Assembly (NCBI GenBank): GCA_003241055.1
Contig: QFOD01000001.1
Location: 310,001-374,000 of the forward strand
Origin: Roseateles depolymerans
Lineage (GTDB): Bacteria > Pseudomonadota > Gammaproteobacteria > Burkholderiales > Burkholderiaceae_C
Length of the DNA: 64,000 nucleotides
Direction: 5' to 3'
The position numbers were made by a program, and so were the translations under genes. Of this stretch, positions 18,164 through 29,084 are shown in pieces. Under the pieces are notes generated by a model. It saw only the letters and a program-made list of their open reading frames with translations. It did no database searches and was not told the DNA's origin. Each line of letters starts with the position of its first letter. Within the stretch, counting starts at the first letter, position 1.

Positions 18164-19846
18164 ATGGCAACTGCAACCGCTGTGTCGTCCAACGCGCCGA
18201 TGACCAGTGCCGAGAAGAAGGTGATCTTCGCCTCGTCGCTGGGTACGGTGTTCGAGTGGTACGACTTCTACCTCTACGGCTCGCTCGCGCCCATCATCGC
18301 GAAGCAGTTCTTCTCGGGCCTGGACCCGCAGGCCGCCTTCATCGCGTCGCTGCTGGCCTTTGCCGCCGGCTTCATCGTGCGCCCCTTCGGCGCGCTGGTG
18401 TTCGGCCGCCTGGGCGACATGATCGGCCGCAAGTACACCTTCCTGGTGACCATCCTGATCATGGGCCTGTCGACCTTCATCGTCGGCGTGCTGCCCAGCT
18501 ACGCGACCATCGGTGCCGCGGCGCCGGTGATCCTGATCGGCCTGCGGATGCTGCAGGGCCTGGCACTGGGTGGTGAGTACGGCGGTGCGGCCACCTATGT
18601 GGCCGAGCATGCGCCGCACGGCAAGCGCGGCGCCTACACCTCGTGGATCCAGACCACGGCGACCCTGGGCCTGTTCCTGTCGCTGATCGTGATCCTGGGC
18701 ACCCGCACGGCGATCGGCGAGAAGGACTTCGCCGACTGGGGCTGGCGCGTGCCCTTCATCGTGTCCATCCTGCTGCTCGGCATCTCGGTGTGGATTCGTC
18801 TGTCGATGAACGAATCGCCCGCCTTCCAGAAGATGAAGGCCGAGGGCAAGACCTCCAAGGCGCCGCTGTCCGAATCCTTCGGTCAGTGGAAGAACCTGAA
18901 GATCGTGCTGCTGGCGCTGTTCGGCCTGGTGGCCGGTCAGGGCGTGGTCTGGTATTCGGGCCAGTTCTACGCGCTGTTCTTCCTGACCTCGGTGCTGAAG
19001 GTGGATGCTGCGGCGGCCAACATCATGGTGGCGGTCTCGCTGCTGCTGGCCACGCCGTTCTTTGTCGTGTTCGGCACGCTCTCCGACAAGATCGGTCGCA
19101 AGTCCATCATCATGGCTGGTCTGCTGCTGGCGGTGGTGACCTACTTCCCGCTGTTCAAGGCGCTGACCGCCGCGGCCAACCCGGATCTGGCCAAGGCCCA
19201 GGAAACCGCCAAGGTCACGCTGGTCACCTCCACGGCCAGCTGCTCCTTCCAGGGCAGCCCGCTGGCGCGTGAGGTGGACTTCACCAGCGCCTGCGACATC
19301 GCCAAGCGTGCGCTCGCCGTGTCGTCGGCCAGCTCGGAGACGGTGGAAGCCGCGCCGGGCGCTCCGACCACGGTGCGCGTGGGTGACAAGGAAATCACCG
19401 TCCCGACCGCGACCAAGGCCACCGAGCACAAGTTCGACGAAGCCAGCACCAAGGCCATCGCCGCCTTCAAGAAGGAGCTGGCCGATGCGATGAAGGCCGC
19501 CGGCTACCCGGCCAAGGCCGACCCGGCCAAGGTCAACCAGCCGCTGGTGATCGCCATCCTGTTCGTCCTGGTGCTGTACGTGACCATGGTCTACGGCCCC
19601 ATCGCCGCCATGCTGGTGGAGATGTTCCCGACCCGTATCCGCTACACCTCGATGAGCCTGCCGTACCACATCGGCAATGGCTGGTTCGGCGGCCTGCTGC
19701 CCTCCATCACCTTCGCGATGGTGGCTCAGAACGGCAACATCTATCACGGCCTGTGGTACCCCATCGGCATCGCTGCGATGAGTCTGGTCATCGGCATGCT
19801 GTTCGTCCGCGAAACCAAGGACGTCGACATCTACGCCAAGGACTGA
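18164..19846 (+). CDS. MFS transporter, metabolite:H+ symporter (MHS) type
   Basis: 560 residues, with an SD-like CGGAGA upstream. The signature FEWYDFYLYGSLAPIIAKQFF in the first helix (read in part) and FGRLGDMIGRKYTF between helices 2 and 3 are diagnostic of the MHS family of proton-coupled organic acid/osmolyte symporters. A ~120-residue hydrophilic insertion (about residues 335-455), with two cysteines and Lys/Ala-rich helices, interrupts the second half. It is compatible with an extracytoplasmic loop before the last helices. With the insert it is ~120 residues longer than typical members. The substrate is unknown. Confidence 0.92.
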   Translation: MATATAVSSNAPMTSAEKKVIFASSLGTVFEWYDFYLYGSLAPIIAKQFFSGLDPQAAFIASLLAFAAGFIVRPFGALVFGRLGDMIGRKYTFLVTILIMGLSTFIVGVLPSYATIGAAAPVILIGLRMLQGLALGGEYGGAATYVAEHAPHGKRGAYTSWIQTTATLGLFLSLIVILGTRTAIGEKDFADWGWRVPFIVSILLLGISVWIRLSMNESPAFQKMKAEGKTSKAPLSESFGQWKNLKIVLLALFGLVAGQGVVWYSGQFYALFFLTSVLKVDAAAANIMVAVSLLLATPFFVVFGTLSDKIGRKSIIMAGLLLAVVTYFPLFKALTAAANPDLAKAQETAKVTLVTSTASCSFQGSPLAREVDFTSACDIAKRALAVSSASSETVEAAPGAPTTVRVGDKEITVPTATKATEHKFDEASTKAIAAFKKELADAMKAAGYPAKADPAKVNQPLVIAILFVLVLYVTMVYGPIAAMLVEMFPTRIRYTSMSLPYHIGNGWFGGLLPSITFAMVAQNGNIYHGLWYPIGIAAMSLVIGMLFVRETKDVDIYAKD

Positions 19847-19959
19847 GGCGAGGCGTCGGGCCATGCCAGTGCCTGGCCCGACCCGTGCCTGAGACCGGCG
19901 GCTCACGGGCTGCCGGTCGATCCGGGGCTCGAGCCCCCGGCATGCATCGTTTGCACACC

Positions 19960-19988
19960 CAGCCGGCTTTGCGCCGGCTGCTTTTTTT
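19960..19988 (+). terminator. Rho-independent terminator after the MFS gene
   Basis: CAGCCGGC and GCCGGCTG form an 8-bp GC-rich stem with a TTTGC loop, followed by C and seven Ts. This is a textbook intrinsic terminator on the plus strand. Confidence 0.92.
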
Positions 19989-20055
19989 GCGGGCTTCAGT
20001 TGAGCGTCAGCCAGCCTGCCCAGAATCGGCGCATCACCAACCGGAGGATGTTTGC

Positions 20056-20280
<225 letters not shown>

Positions 20281-20313
20281 TCGCACGTCGCGCCCGGCGG
20301 CGCGAACGCTGGC

Positions 20314-20338
20314 AGGTCCGCCCCAGGCGGACCTTTTT
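20314..20338. terminator. Intrinsic terminator between convergent genes
   Basis: AGGTCCGCC and GGCGGACCT form a perfect 9-bp stem with a CCA loop, followed by TTTT. It serves the small protein gene on the plus strand and abuts the end of the convergent histidine kinase gene. Confidence 0.9.
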
Positions 20339-20341
20339 ATT

Positions 20342-21979
<1,638 letters not shown>

Positions 21980-22142
21980 GTCGCGGTGGGCGAAGGCCGG
22001 CAGAGTGTAGGGCCAGGGGTGCGGCCGAACGTGTCGTCATGGGGCGGCGGGGTCGGGTGTTTCCCCAGGGAGCGTGCGCCCATGCAGGCGGACGGCGCCG
22101 GTCGCGGCGATGATGCGCCGCGAAGCGAGCAGGAGACCTCTC

Positions 22143-22931
22143 ATGGATCTGGGTTTGAAGGGGCGTTGGGCCCTGGTGTGTGCGGCCAGCAAGGGTTTGG
22201 GGCGCGGTTGCGCGCAGGCGCTGGCGGGCGAGGGCGTGAACGTGGTGATCACGGCGCGCGGCGAGCCCGAGCTTCAGGCCACGGCCGAGGCACTTCGCGC
22301 GCTGGCGCCGGGCGTCGAGGTGCGCACCGTGGTGGGCGACATCGCCACGCCCGAGGGGCGTGCCGCGGCGCTGGCGGCCTGCCCGCAGGTCGACATCCTG
22401 GTCAACAACGCCGGCGGTCCGCCACCCGGCGACTTCCGCGACTGGGGCCGCGAGCAGTGGATCGCGGCGCTGGACGCCAACATGCTGACGCCCATCGAGC
22501 TGATCAAGGCCACGGTGGACGGCATGGCCGAGCGCGGCTTCGGGCGCATCGTCAACATCACCTCGGGGGCGGTGAAGGCGCCTATCGACGTGCTGGGGCT
22601 GTCCAACGGCGCGCGTTCTGGCCTGACCGGCTTTGTCGCCGGGCTGGCGCGCCAGCCCCGCCTGGCCGGGGCCAATGTGACGATCAACAACCTGCTGCCC
22701 GGCGCCTTCGACACCGACCGGCTGCGCAAGACCATGGCGGCCGGGGCGGCCAAGAGCGGCGCCAGCGTCGATGACGTGGCGGCGCGGCGCCGGGCCGCCA
22801 TTCCTGCCCAGCGCTTCGGCACGGCGGCGGAGTTCGGCGCCGTCTGCGCGATGCTGTGCAGCGCGCAGGCGGGCTATCTGACCGGCCAGAACCTGCTGCT
22901 CGACGGCGGCGCCTATCCGGGCACGTTCTGA
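22143..22931 (+). CDS. SDR family oxidoreductase (3-oxoacyl-ACP reductase-like)
   Basis: 262 residues from the ATG at 22143. The cofactor motif reads CAASKGLGRG near residues 14-23, a variant (Ala-Ala-Ser-Lys) common in the FabG-like subgroup. NNAGG, a Ser in IVNITSGA and an Asn-Gly-Ala-Arg at the usual Tyr-x-x-x-Lys position are seen: the expected catalytic Tyr is replaced in LGLSNGARSGLTGF. That loss is shared by some homologues but could mean altered catalysis. The last 20 residues are the usual YLTGQNLLLDGG. Probably cotranscribed with the acylase gene 2 bp downstream. Confidence 0.9.
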   Translation: MDLGLKGRWALVCAASKGLGRGCAQALAGEGVNVVITARGEPELQATAEALRALAPGVEVRTVVGDIATPEGRAAALAACPQVDILVNNAGGPPPGDFRDWGREQWIAALDANMLTPIELIKATVDGMAERGFGRIVNITSGAVKAPIDVLGLSNGARSGLTGFVAGLARQPRLAGANVTINNLLPGAFDTDRLRKTMAAGAAKSGASVDDVAARRRAAIPAQRFGTAAEFGAVCAMLCSAQAGYLTGQNLLLDGGAYPGTF

Positions 22932-22933
22932 TC

Positions 22934-25306
22934 ATGGGACGCTGGTTGAAGCGCGGCGCGCTGGCGCTGCTCGGCCTGCTGGTGCTGGCGGGGCTGCTGC
23001 TCTGGGGCGCGCTCAAGGCCAGCCTGGCGACGCTGGACGGCGAGCGGGCCGGGCAGGTGCCAGGCCTTGCCGCCACCACGCTGCTGGAGCGTGATGCGCG
23101 CGGTTACGTGACGGTGCAGGCCGGCAGTCGGCTGGATGCCGCGCGAGCGCTGGGCTATGTGCATGCGCAGGAACGCTTCTTCCAGATGGACCTGATGCGC
23201 CGCAATGCGGCGGGCGAGCTGTCCGAGCTGGTCGGCGACAAGGCCCTGCCGCTGGACCGGCAGCGGCGCCTGCATCGCTTCCGCCATCGCGCCGGCCTGG
23301 CCCTGGCAATGCTCCCGCCGGGTGAGCGGGCGCTGGTGGATGCCTACGTCGGCGGCGTGAACGCCGGGCTGAAGGCCTTGTCGCTGCGGCCGCCGGAATA
23401 CCTGCTGCTGCGCCAGGCGCCCCGGCCCTGGGTGGCGGAGGACACGCTGCTGGCGGTCTATGGCATGTACCTGGACCTGCAGCGCGCCCAGGGGCTGGAC
23501 GACCTAGCCACCGGCTGGCTCAAGGCCGAGTTGCCGGCGGACTGGTCGGCCTTTCTGCTGCAGCACAGCGCCGACTGGCAGGCCGCGCAGGACGACAGCC
23601 GGGTCGCGCCCGTGCCCGTGCCGGCCACGCCGCTGCCGGCGGCCCTGCGCAGCGCCCAGGTGGCCTGCAGCGACTGCAGCCTGCAGGACGCCCGCGACAT
23701 CGGCAGCAACAACTGGGCGGTGGCCGGGCGGCTGACGCCGCATGGCCACGCCATCCTGGCCGACGACATGCATCTGGGCCTGCGCGTGCCCGGCACCTGG
23801 TTCAAGGCGCGGCTGCGCTGGAACGCCGGCGGTGCGGCGCACGACGTGGCCGGCGTGACGCTGCCGGGCGCGCCGCTGGTGGTGGCGGGCAGCAACGGGC
23901 AGGTGGCCTGGGGCTTCACCAACAGCACGGCCGACTGGTCGGACGTGATCGAGCTGCGCCTGAATGCGGCCGGTACGCACTACCTGAGCGGTGGCGTCGA
24001 GAAGCCGCTGCGGCGCGTCGCGGAGACGCTGGCGGTGGCCGGCAGGCCCGCGCAGACGCTGGAGGTGCTGGAAAGCGAGTGGGGGCCGGTGCTGCCGCAG
24101 AAGGCGCCGGCCGGCCGCGCTTTTGTGCTGCGCTGGGTGGCCCACGATGCCCAGGCCGTCAATCTGCGGCTGATGCAGCTGGAGTCGGCCCGCACGGTCG
24201 ACGATGTGGTGCGCCTGGCCGCCGGCGCCGGCATTCCCGCGCAGAACCTGCTCGTGGCCGATGCCGGAGGGCGCATCGCCTGGACCATCATCGGTGCCAT
24301 GCCGCGGCGGGTCGGCGATGCCGACATGGACGCGCCGCAGGACTGGAGCGACGGGCGGCCGCGCTGGCAGGGCTACCTGGATGCGGCCGAATACCCGCGC
24401 CTGGTGGACCCCGCCGACGGCCGGCTGTGGACCGCCAACTCCCGCATGATTGGCGGCGAGGCGCTGCGGCTGCTGGGCAATGGCGGCTACGACCTGGGCG
24501 CGCGGGCGCAGCAGATCCGCGACGGCCTGCGCTCGCGCGAGCGGCTGGACGAGGCCGCGCTGGCGGCCATCCAGCTGGATGACCGGGCGCTGCTGATGCA
24601 GCGCTGGCGCCGCCTGATGCTGGACGGCGTGCTCGACAAGGCTTTCGTCGCCGAGCACGACCTGGCGGACTACCGCGACCGCGTGGCGCGGGATGCCGAC
24701 GCCGCCAGTGCCGATGCGGTGGGCTATCTGCTGGTGCGTTCCTTCCGGGAGCAGGTGCTGCGCAAGCTGTTCGAGCCGCTGGCGGGGCGGCTGGAGGCCC
24801 AGGGCCTGAAGCTGCGCGATCTCAAGATGGTGCCGGAGACGCCGGGTTGGGCGCTGATCCAGGCCGGCCGCGAGGACACGCTGCCGTCCGGCTACCGCAG
24901 CTGGACCGAGCTGCTGCAGCGCTCGCTGCTGCAGAGCCGTGACGAGCTGCTGGCCCGGCATGGCCGGCTGGAGGCGGCCACCTGGGGGGCGGACAACCGG
25001 GCCACGCTGCGGCATCCGCTGTCGCCGGCGCTGCCGGCCTGGCTGGCGCGACGGCTGGACATGCCGTCCACGCCGATGGCGGGCGACAGCCACATGCCGC
25101 GGGTCTACAACCACGGGCACGGGCAGTCCGAGCGCATGGTGGTGGCGCCGGGCCGCGAGACGCAGGGCCAGCTGGTGATCCCGGCAGGGCAGAGTGGCCA
25201 TCCGCTGTCGCCGTTCTACCGGGCGGATCACGAGGCCTGGCTGGAAGGTCTGCCCACGCCCTTCCTGCCGGGGCCGGCGACGCACCGCCTGGTGCTCAAG
25301 CCCTGA
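22934..25306 (+). CDS. Penicillin acylase family protein (Ntn hydrolase, S45)
   Basis: 790 residues, starting 2 bp after the SDR stop. An N-terminal hydrophobic segment (8-27) suggests export or membrane anchoring. The proprotein pattern is clear: an alpha-chain region with GYVHAQERFFQMDLMRR, a spacer, then the autoproteolysis site GSNNWAV with Ser ~258 becoming the N-terminal nucleophile, and ADDMHLGLRVPGTWF just after. Related enzymes hydrolyse beta-lactam side chains, acyl-homoserine lactones or other acylamides. The substrate cannot be decided here. Quorum-quenching activity is a testable option. Confidence 0.94.
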   Translation: MGRWLKRGALALLGLLVLAGLLLWGALKASLATLDGERAGQVPGLAATTLLERDARGYVTVQAGSRLDAARALGYVHAQERFFQMDLMRRNAAGELSELVGDKALPLDRQRRLHRFRHRAGLALAMLPPGERALVDAYVGGVNAGLKALSLRPPEYLLLRQAPRPWVAEDTLLAVYGMYLDLQRAQGLDDLATGWLKAELPADWSAFLLQHSADWQAAQDDSRVAPVPVPATPLPAALRSAQVACSDCSLQDARDIGSNNWAVAGRLTPHGHAILADDMHLGLRVPGTWFKARLRWNAGGAAHDVAGVTLPGAPLVVAGSNGQVAWGFTNSTADWSDVIELRLNAAGTHYLSGGVEKPLRRVAETLAVAGRPAQTLEVLESEWGPVLPQKAPAGRAFVLRWVAHDAQAVNLRLMQLESARTVDDVVRLAAGAGIPAQNLLVADAGGRIAWTIIGAMPRRVGDADMDAPQDWSDGRPRWQGYLDAAEYPRLVDPADGRLWTANSRMIGGEALRLLGNGGYDLGARAQQIRDGLRSRERLDEAALAAIQLDDRALLMQRWRRLMLDGVLDKAFVAEHDLADYRDRVARDADAASADAVGYLLVRSFREQVLRKLFEPLAGRLEAQGLKLRDLKMVPETPGWALIQAGREDTLPSGYRSWTELLQRSLLQSRDELLARHGRLEAATWGADNRATLRHPLSPALPAWLARRLDMPSTPMAGDSHMPRVYNHGHGQSERMVVAPGRETQGQLVIPAGQSGHPLSPFYRADHEAWLEGLPTPFLPGPATHRLVLKP

Positions 25307-25379
25307 AGGCGTTGGCGACAGCTGAGGCAGCGAGGGCGGCGCGCACAATCGACGTGCGTACTGCTTGAGAGGAATCGGG

Positions 25380-26129
25380 ATGCGTTGTGCGTTGGTGACC
25401 GGAGCGGGCTCGGGCATAGGCCGGGCCGTGGCCTTGGAACTGGGGCGGCAGGGCTGGCAGCTGGCGCTGCTGGGGCGCCGCGAGGCGGCCTTGCGGGAGA
25501 CGGCGGCGCTGCTGATGGCCGAGGCCCCGAGGGATGCGCTGGTCCTGCCGGCCGATGTGGCGGACGAGGTGCAGGTGGGCGCGGCCTTTGCGCAGCTGCG
25601 CGAGCGCTTCGGGCGGCTGGACCTGCTGTTCAACAACGCCGGCATCGCCGCGCCGCCGGTGCCGGTGGACCAGCTCACACCTGCGCAATGGCGTGCCGTG
25701 GTGGATGTGAACCTCACCGGCAGCTTCCTGTGCGCCCGCGCGGCCTTCGCGCTGATGAAGGCGCAGAGCCCGCGCGGCGGGCGCATCATCAACAACGGCT
25801 CCATCTCCGCGCACGCGCCGCGCCCTAACTCCGCGCCCTACACGGCCACCAAGCACGCGATCACGGGTCTGACCAAGGCGCTGAGCCTGGACGGCCGCGA
25901 GTTCGACATCGCCTGTGGCCAGATCGACATCGGCAACGCCGCCACCGAGATGGCCGCGCCCATGCAGGCCGGTGTGCGCCAGGCCAACGGACAGATCGCG
26001 GTGGAGCCGACGATGGACGTGGCCGACGTCGGGCGTGCCGTGGCGAACATGGCGGCGCTGCCGCTGTCGGCCAACGTGCAGTTCATGACCGTGATGGCCA
26101 CCGCCATGCCATTCATCGGTCGAGGCTGA
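25380..26129 (+). CDS. SDR family oxidoreductase
   Basis: 249 residues from the ATG at 25380, with GAGAGGAA upstream. It shows TGAGSGIG at about 7-14, NNAG, an IINNGS segment with the catalytic Ser, and YTATK giving Tyr-Lys. A full classical SDR active site is present, in contrast to the SDR before the acylase. It ends with an unusual VMATAMPFIGRG tail. It starts 73 bp after the acylase gene on the same strand and may be part of the same unit. Confidence 0.92.
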   Translation: MRCALVTGAGSGIGRAVALELGRQGWQLALLGRREAALRETAALLMAEAPRDALVLPADVADEVQVGAAFAQLRERFGRLDLLFNNAGIAAPPVPVDQLTPAQWRAVVDVNLTGSFLCARAAFALMKAQSPRGGRIINNGSISAHAPRPNSAPYTATKHAITGLTKALSLDGREFDIACGQIDIGNAATEMAAPMQAGVRQANGQIAVEPTMDVADVGRAVANMAALPLSANVQFMTVMATAMPFIGRG

Positions 26130-26185
26130 ACCTGCTTCAACCCCTGACTGATGGCCCGGTGGGCCGCCGGCCTCAGAATGTGCGC

Positions 26186-26467
26186 ATGAATGTTGTTCGC
26201 GTGCTGACCCGCGCCGCCCTGTTGGTGGTCGGGACCCTGATTGGCCTGGGCCTGTTCCTGCTGTCGCTGATCGTGCTGGTGGTGCTGCTGATCGTGGGCC
26301 TGTTCACCGGCCGCAGGCCCGATTTCAGCCGGGTGCGCCGCCCGCAGCCCTGGGGCCGCCGCCAGCCCATGGGCGAGGTGGTGGATGTCGAGGTGCGCGA
26401 GGTGCATGACGTGCACGAGGCCCCTCGTGCTGACGCGCCCTCGGGCGCGCCGCCCTCGCTGCGCTGA
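26186..26467 (+). CDS. Small single- or two-helix membrane protein
   Basis: 93 residues from the ATG at 26186. A long hydrophobic stretch (about residues 10-42) spans the membrane once or as a hairpin, then an Arg/Pro-rich region and an acidic-basic segment with VVDVEVREVHDVHEA. No family recognised. Codon use matches its neighbours and it ends 18 bp before the convergent rsgA gene. Coding is likely but unproven. Confidence 0.6.
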   Translation: MNVVRVLTRAALLVVGTLIGLGLFLLSLIVLVVLLIVGLFTGRRPDFSRVRRPQPWGRRQPMGEVVDVEVREVHDVHEAPRADAPSGAPPSLR

Positions 26468-26485
26468 GGCGCAGCGCGCAAGGCC

Positions 26486-27403
26486 TCACCAGGTCTTGCG
26501 CTGCAGCTCTTCGAGAATCTCGCCGTAGATGCGGTAGCGGCTGGCACTGATCTGGCCGGCTTCCACCGCGGCGCGCACGCCGCAGCCCGGCTCGTGCTGG
26601 TGGCTGCAGTTGTAGAAGCGGCAGTCCGCGTGCTCGCGCAGGTCCGGCATGTGTTTCCACAGCTCGGCCGGGTCGATCTGGCGCAGGCCGAACTCCTGGA
26701 AGCCCGGCGAGTCGATCAGCGCCGTGTGGCGCTCGGCATCGGCCCAGTACCACTGGGTCGTCGTCGTCGTGTGGCGGCCGGAGTTCAGCGCCTGCGAGAT
26801 CTCGCCCACCTGGGCCTGCGCGTCGCGCACCAGCAGGTTGATCAGCGTGCTCTTGCCGGTGCCGCTGGGCCCCAGCACGAAGCTGCGCTGGCCTTGCAGC
26901 CAGGGCATCAGCGTGGCCTGCGAGGCCTCGCGCTCGGCCTTCAGGGCCACCTCGAACACGGTCAGCCCCATGGCGCGGTAGGGCGCCAGGCGCTCGCGCG
27001 CGGCATCGGCGCCGGGCAGGTCGGTCTTGTTCAGCGCGATGGCCGCGCGGATGCCGGCCGAGTCAGCCGCAATCAGTGCTCGTGTCAGCTGCGATTCACT
27101 GAACACCGGCTCCACCGCCACCAGCACCAGCAGCTGATCCAGGTTGGCGGCAAAGCTCTTGGTCTTCCACTCGTCCTGGCGGAACAGCAGGTTGCGGCGC
27201 GGCTCCACCGCCTCGATGACGCCCTCGACCTCGTCGCCGTTGCGGCTGGTCTCGGCAAAGCGCACCTGGTCGCCGACCACCGCATCGCTCTTCTTGCCGC
27301 GCGGGTGGCAGACGAAGCGCCGACCCTCGGCGTCCTCGACGATGTAGTGCCGGCCATGGCCGCGCACCACCAGGCCCCGGTCGAGCTGCTGGTGTCGGCT
27401 CAT
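26486..27403 (-). CDS. rsgA: Ribosome small-subunit-dependent GTPase A
   Basis: 305 residues. A circularly permuted GTPase: an N-terminal OB domain, then NKTD (G4) in ALNKTDLPG, the P-loop GPSGTGKST (G1), and a G3 DSPGF. The C-terminal zinc-binding region has CRFYNCSHQHEPGC. RsgA binds the 30S subunit and promotes late maturation. Its start codon overlaps the stop of the upstream pterin dehydratase gene (ATGA), indicating cotranslation from a shared mRNA. Confidence 0.97.
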   Translation of the reverse strand: MSRHQQLDRGLVVRGHGRHYIVEDAEGRRFVCHPRGKKSDAVVGDQVRFAETSRNGDEVEGVIEAVEPRRNLLFRQDEWKTKSFAANLDQLLVLVAVEPVFSESQLTRALIAADSAGIRAAIALNKTDLPGADAARERLAPYRAMGLTVFEVALKAEREASQATLMPWLQGQRSFVLGPSGTGKSTLINLLVRDAQAQVGEISQALNSGRHTTTTTQWYWADAERHTALIDSPGFQEFGLRQIDPAELWKHMPDLREHADCRFYNCSHQHEPGCGVRAAVEAGQISASRYRIYGEILEELQRKTW

Positions 27404-27735
27404 CCGCCGGTCGCTTCCGGCAGCGCGCTTACCTGCGCTGCGCAGATGCAGTCGTTCAGCGTCAGCCCGCCGCGCGAGTGGGTGCTGAAGCTGATCGTGC
27501 AGGCGTTGAAGCCCACCAGCATCTCGGGGTGGTGGTCCTGCGCATGAGCGATCTCGGCGACCGCGTTCACGAAGGCCATGGTCTGGTAGAAGTTGTCGAA
27601 ACCGAAGCGCCGGGCGATCAGCTTGTCCTCGGGGTCAGACTCCCAGCCGGGCAGCGTGGCCAGCACGCGGGTGCGTGTGTCGGCATCCAGCAGCGGGGCC
27701 TTGGGGTCGCAGTGCGCGAGCAGCAGTTCGTTCAT
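27400..27735 (-). CDS. 4a-hydroxytetrahydrobiopterin dehydratase (PCD/DCoH family)
   Basis: 111 residues. The dehydratase signature AHAQDHHPEM with the His-His-Pro active-site motif is followed by VGFNACTISFSTHSRGGLTLND, providing the third His and the Asp of the family pattern. The enzyme recycles pterin cofactor after aromatic amino acid hydroxylation. Length fits (about 100-115). It overlaps rsgA by 4 bp and lies 19 bp downstream of the M48 protease gene, so the three probably form an operon. Confidence 0.94.
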   Translation of the reverse strand: MNELLLAHCDPKAPLLDADTRTRVLATLPGWESDPEDKLIARRFGFDNFYQTMAFVNAVAEIAHAQDHHPEMLVGFNACTISFSTHSRGGLTLNDCICAAQVSALPEATGG

Positions 27736-27754
27736 GGTGTCGGGTCAGGTCTTG

Positions 27755-29029
27755 TCAGGCACCCAGGGCGGCCAGGCGCTCGGCGGCCGGGGGGTGCGAA
27801 TAGTAGAAGCGTGCGTACAGCGGGTCAGGCGTCAGCGTGCCGGCATTGTCCTGGTGCAGCTTCAGCAGGGCGGACGCCAGATCGGCACCGCTGGCCTGCT
27901 GGCGCGCGTAGGCATCGGCCTGGAATTCGTCGCGCCGCGAGAAGTGGCTGGCCAGCGGCGTCACGAAGAAGCTGAACACCGGCCCGGCCAGCAGGAACAG
28001 CATCAGCGCTAGCGCGTCGTTGGGTGCGCCCATGTTGGGCCGCACGCCCAGCCCCAGGTAGAAGGCCGACTGGGTGCTGAGCCAGCCCAGCAGCGCGAAG
28101 CCGGCCAGGCTCAGCGCAAACATCGTGACGATGCGCTTGGTGATGTGGCGGTGCTTGAAGTGACCCAGCTCATGGGCCAGCACGGCTTCCACCTCCGGCC
28201 CGCTGAGCTTGGCCAGCAGGGTGTCGAAGAACACCACGCGCTTGGCCGGGCCGAAGCCGCTGAAATAGGCGTTGCCGTGGGCCGAACGCCGGCTGCCGTC
28301 CATCACGAACAGGCCCTTGGCCGCAAAGCCGCAGCGCGCCATCAGCCGCTCCACGCGCTCCTTCAGCGTGGCGTCGGTGAGCGGCTCGAACTTGTTGAAC
28401 AGCGGCGCGATGACGCTGGGGTAGATCACCATCACCAGTAGGTTGAAACCCATCCACACGGCCCAGGCCCACAGCCACCAGCGCGGCCCGGCGGCACCCA
28501 TCAGCCACAGGATGAGTGCGAGTATCGGCAGGCCCAGCAGCGCGCCGACGATCAGCCCCTTGATCGCGTCGGCCAGCCACAGGCGCCAGGTCATGCGGTT
28601 GAAGCCGAAGGCCTGTTCGATACGGAAGGTGTTCCACAGGCTCCAGGGCAGATCGAGCAGGCCGCCCACCAGCAGGAAGCCGGTCACCAGGCCGAGCTGG
28701 TAACCCATGGCCTGCCAGCCCTCGGGCAGCCAGGCCTGGGCCGCGGCGAGCGTGGCCTGGTTGAGTGCATCCAGCCCGCCCAGCAGCGTCCAGCCCAGCA
28801 GCACGGCCGACTCGAAGGCCAGCGTCAGCAGGCCGAAGCGGCCGCGCACGATGGTGTAGTCCGCGGCCTTGCGGTGGGCCTCCAGCGTCACGCTGCCGGC
28901 GAACGGGGTCGGGACGCGATCGCGGTGCAGGGCCACGTGGCGGATCTGGCGTGAGGCCAGCCAGAACTTGACGAGCAGCGAGGCCGCGAGGGCCAGGGCG
29001 AACGCGAGCGACAGCGCTTGAGGGGACAT
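27755..29029 (-). CDS. M48 family metallopeptidase (STE24/CAAX protease-like)
   Basis: 424 residues with several membrane helices in the first half (e.g. near residues 5-22, 70-90, 100-125, 150-200), a zinc site HELGHFKHRH, and the third ligand Glu in RRDEFQADAYA. The architecture matches STE24-type integral membrane peptidases; the C-terminal third is the protease domain. In bacteria these cleave membrane or damaged proteins; the substrates here are unknown. First gene of the minus-strand protease-pterin dehydratase-rsgA group, divergent to orn. Confidence 0.94.
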   Translation of the reverse strand: MSPQALSLAFALALAASLLVKFWLASRQIRHVALHRDRVPTPFAGSVTLEAHRKAADYTIVRGRFGLLTLAFESAVLLGWTLLGGLDALNQATLAAAQAWLPEGWQAMGYQLGLVTGFLLVGGLLDLPWSLWNTFRIEQAFGFNRMTWRLWLADAIKGLIVGALLGLPILALILWLMGAAGPRWWLWAWAVWMGFNLLVMVIYPSVIAPLFNKFEPLTDATLKERVERLMARCGFAAKGLFVMDGSRRSAHGNAYFSGFGPAKRVVFFDTLLAKLSGPEVEAVLAHELGHFKHRHITKRIVTMFALSLAGFALLGWLSTQSAFYLGLGVRPNMGAPNDALALMLFLLAGPVFSFFVTPLASHFSRRDEFQADAYARQQASGADLASALLKLHQDNAGTLTPDPLYARFYYSHPPAAERLAALGA

Positions 29030-29084
29030 GGGCGAAGTGTAGGCTGCGACAATCCGCCGCTTTGCCGACTAGAGAGAGCCCACG

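Noticed and set aside
18092..19906. Minus-strand open frame opposite the MFS gene
   Set aside because: His/Gly/Arg-rich composition with no recognised motif; opposite strand of an evident transporter.
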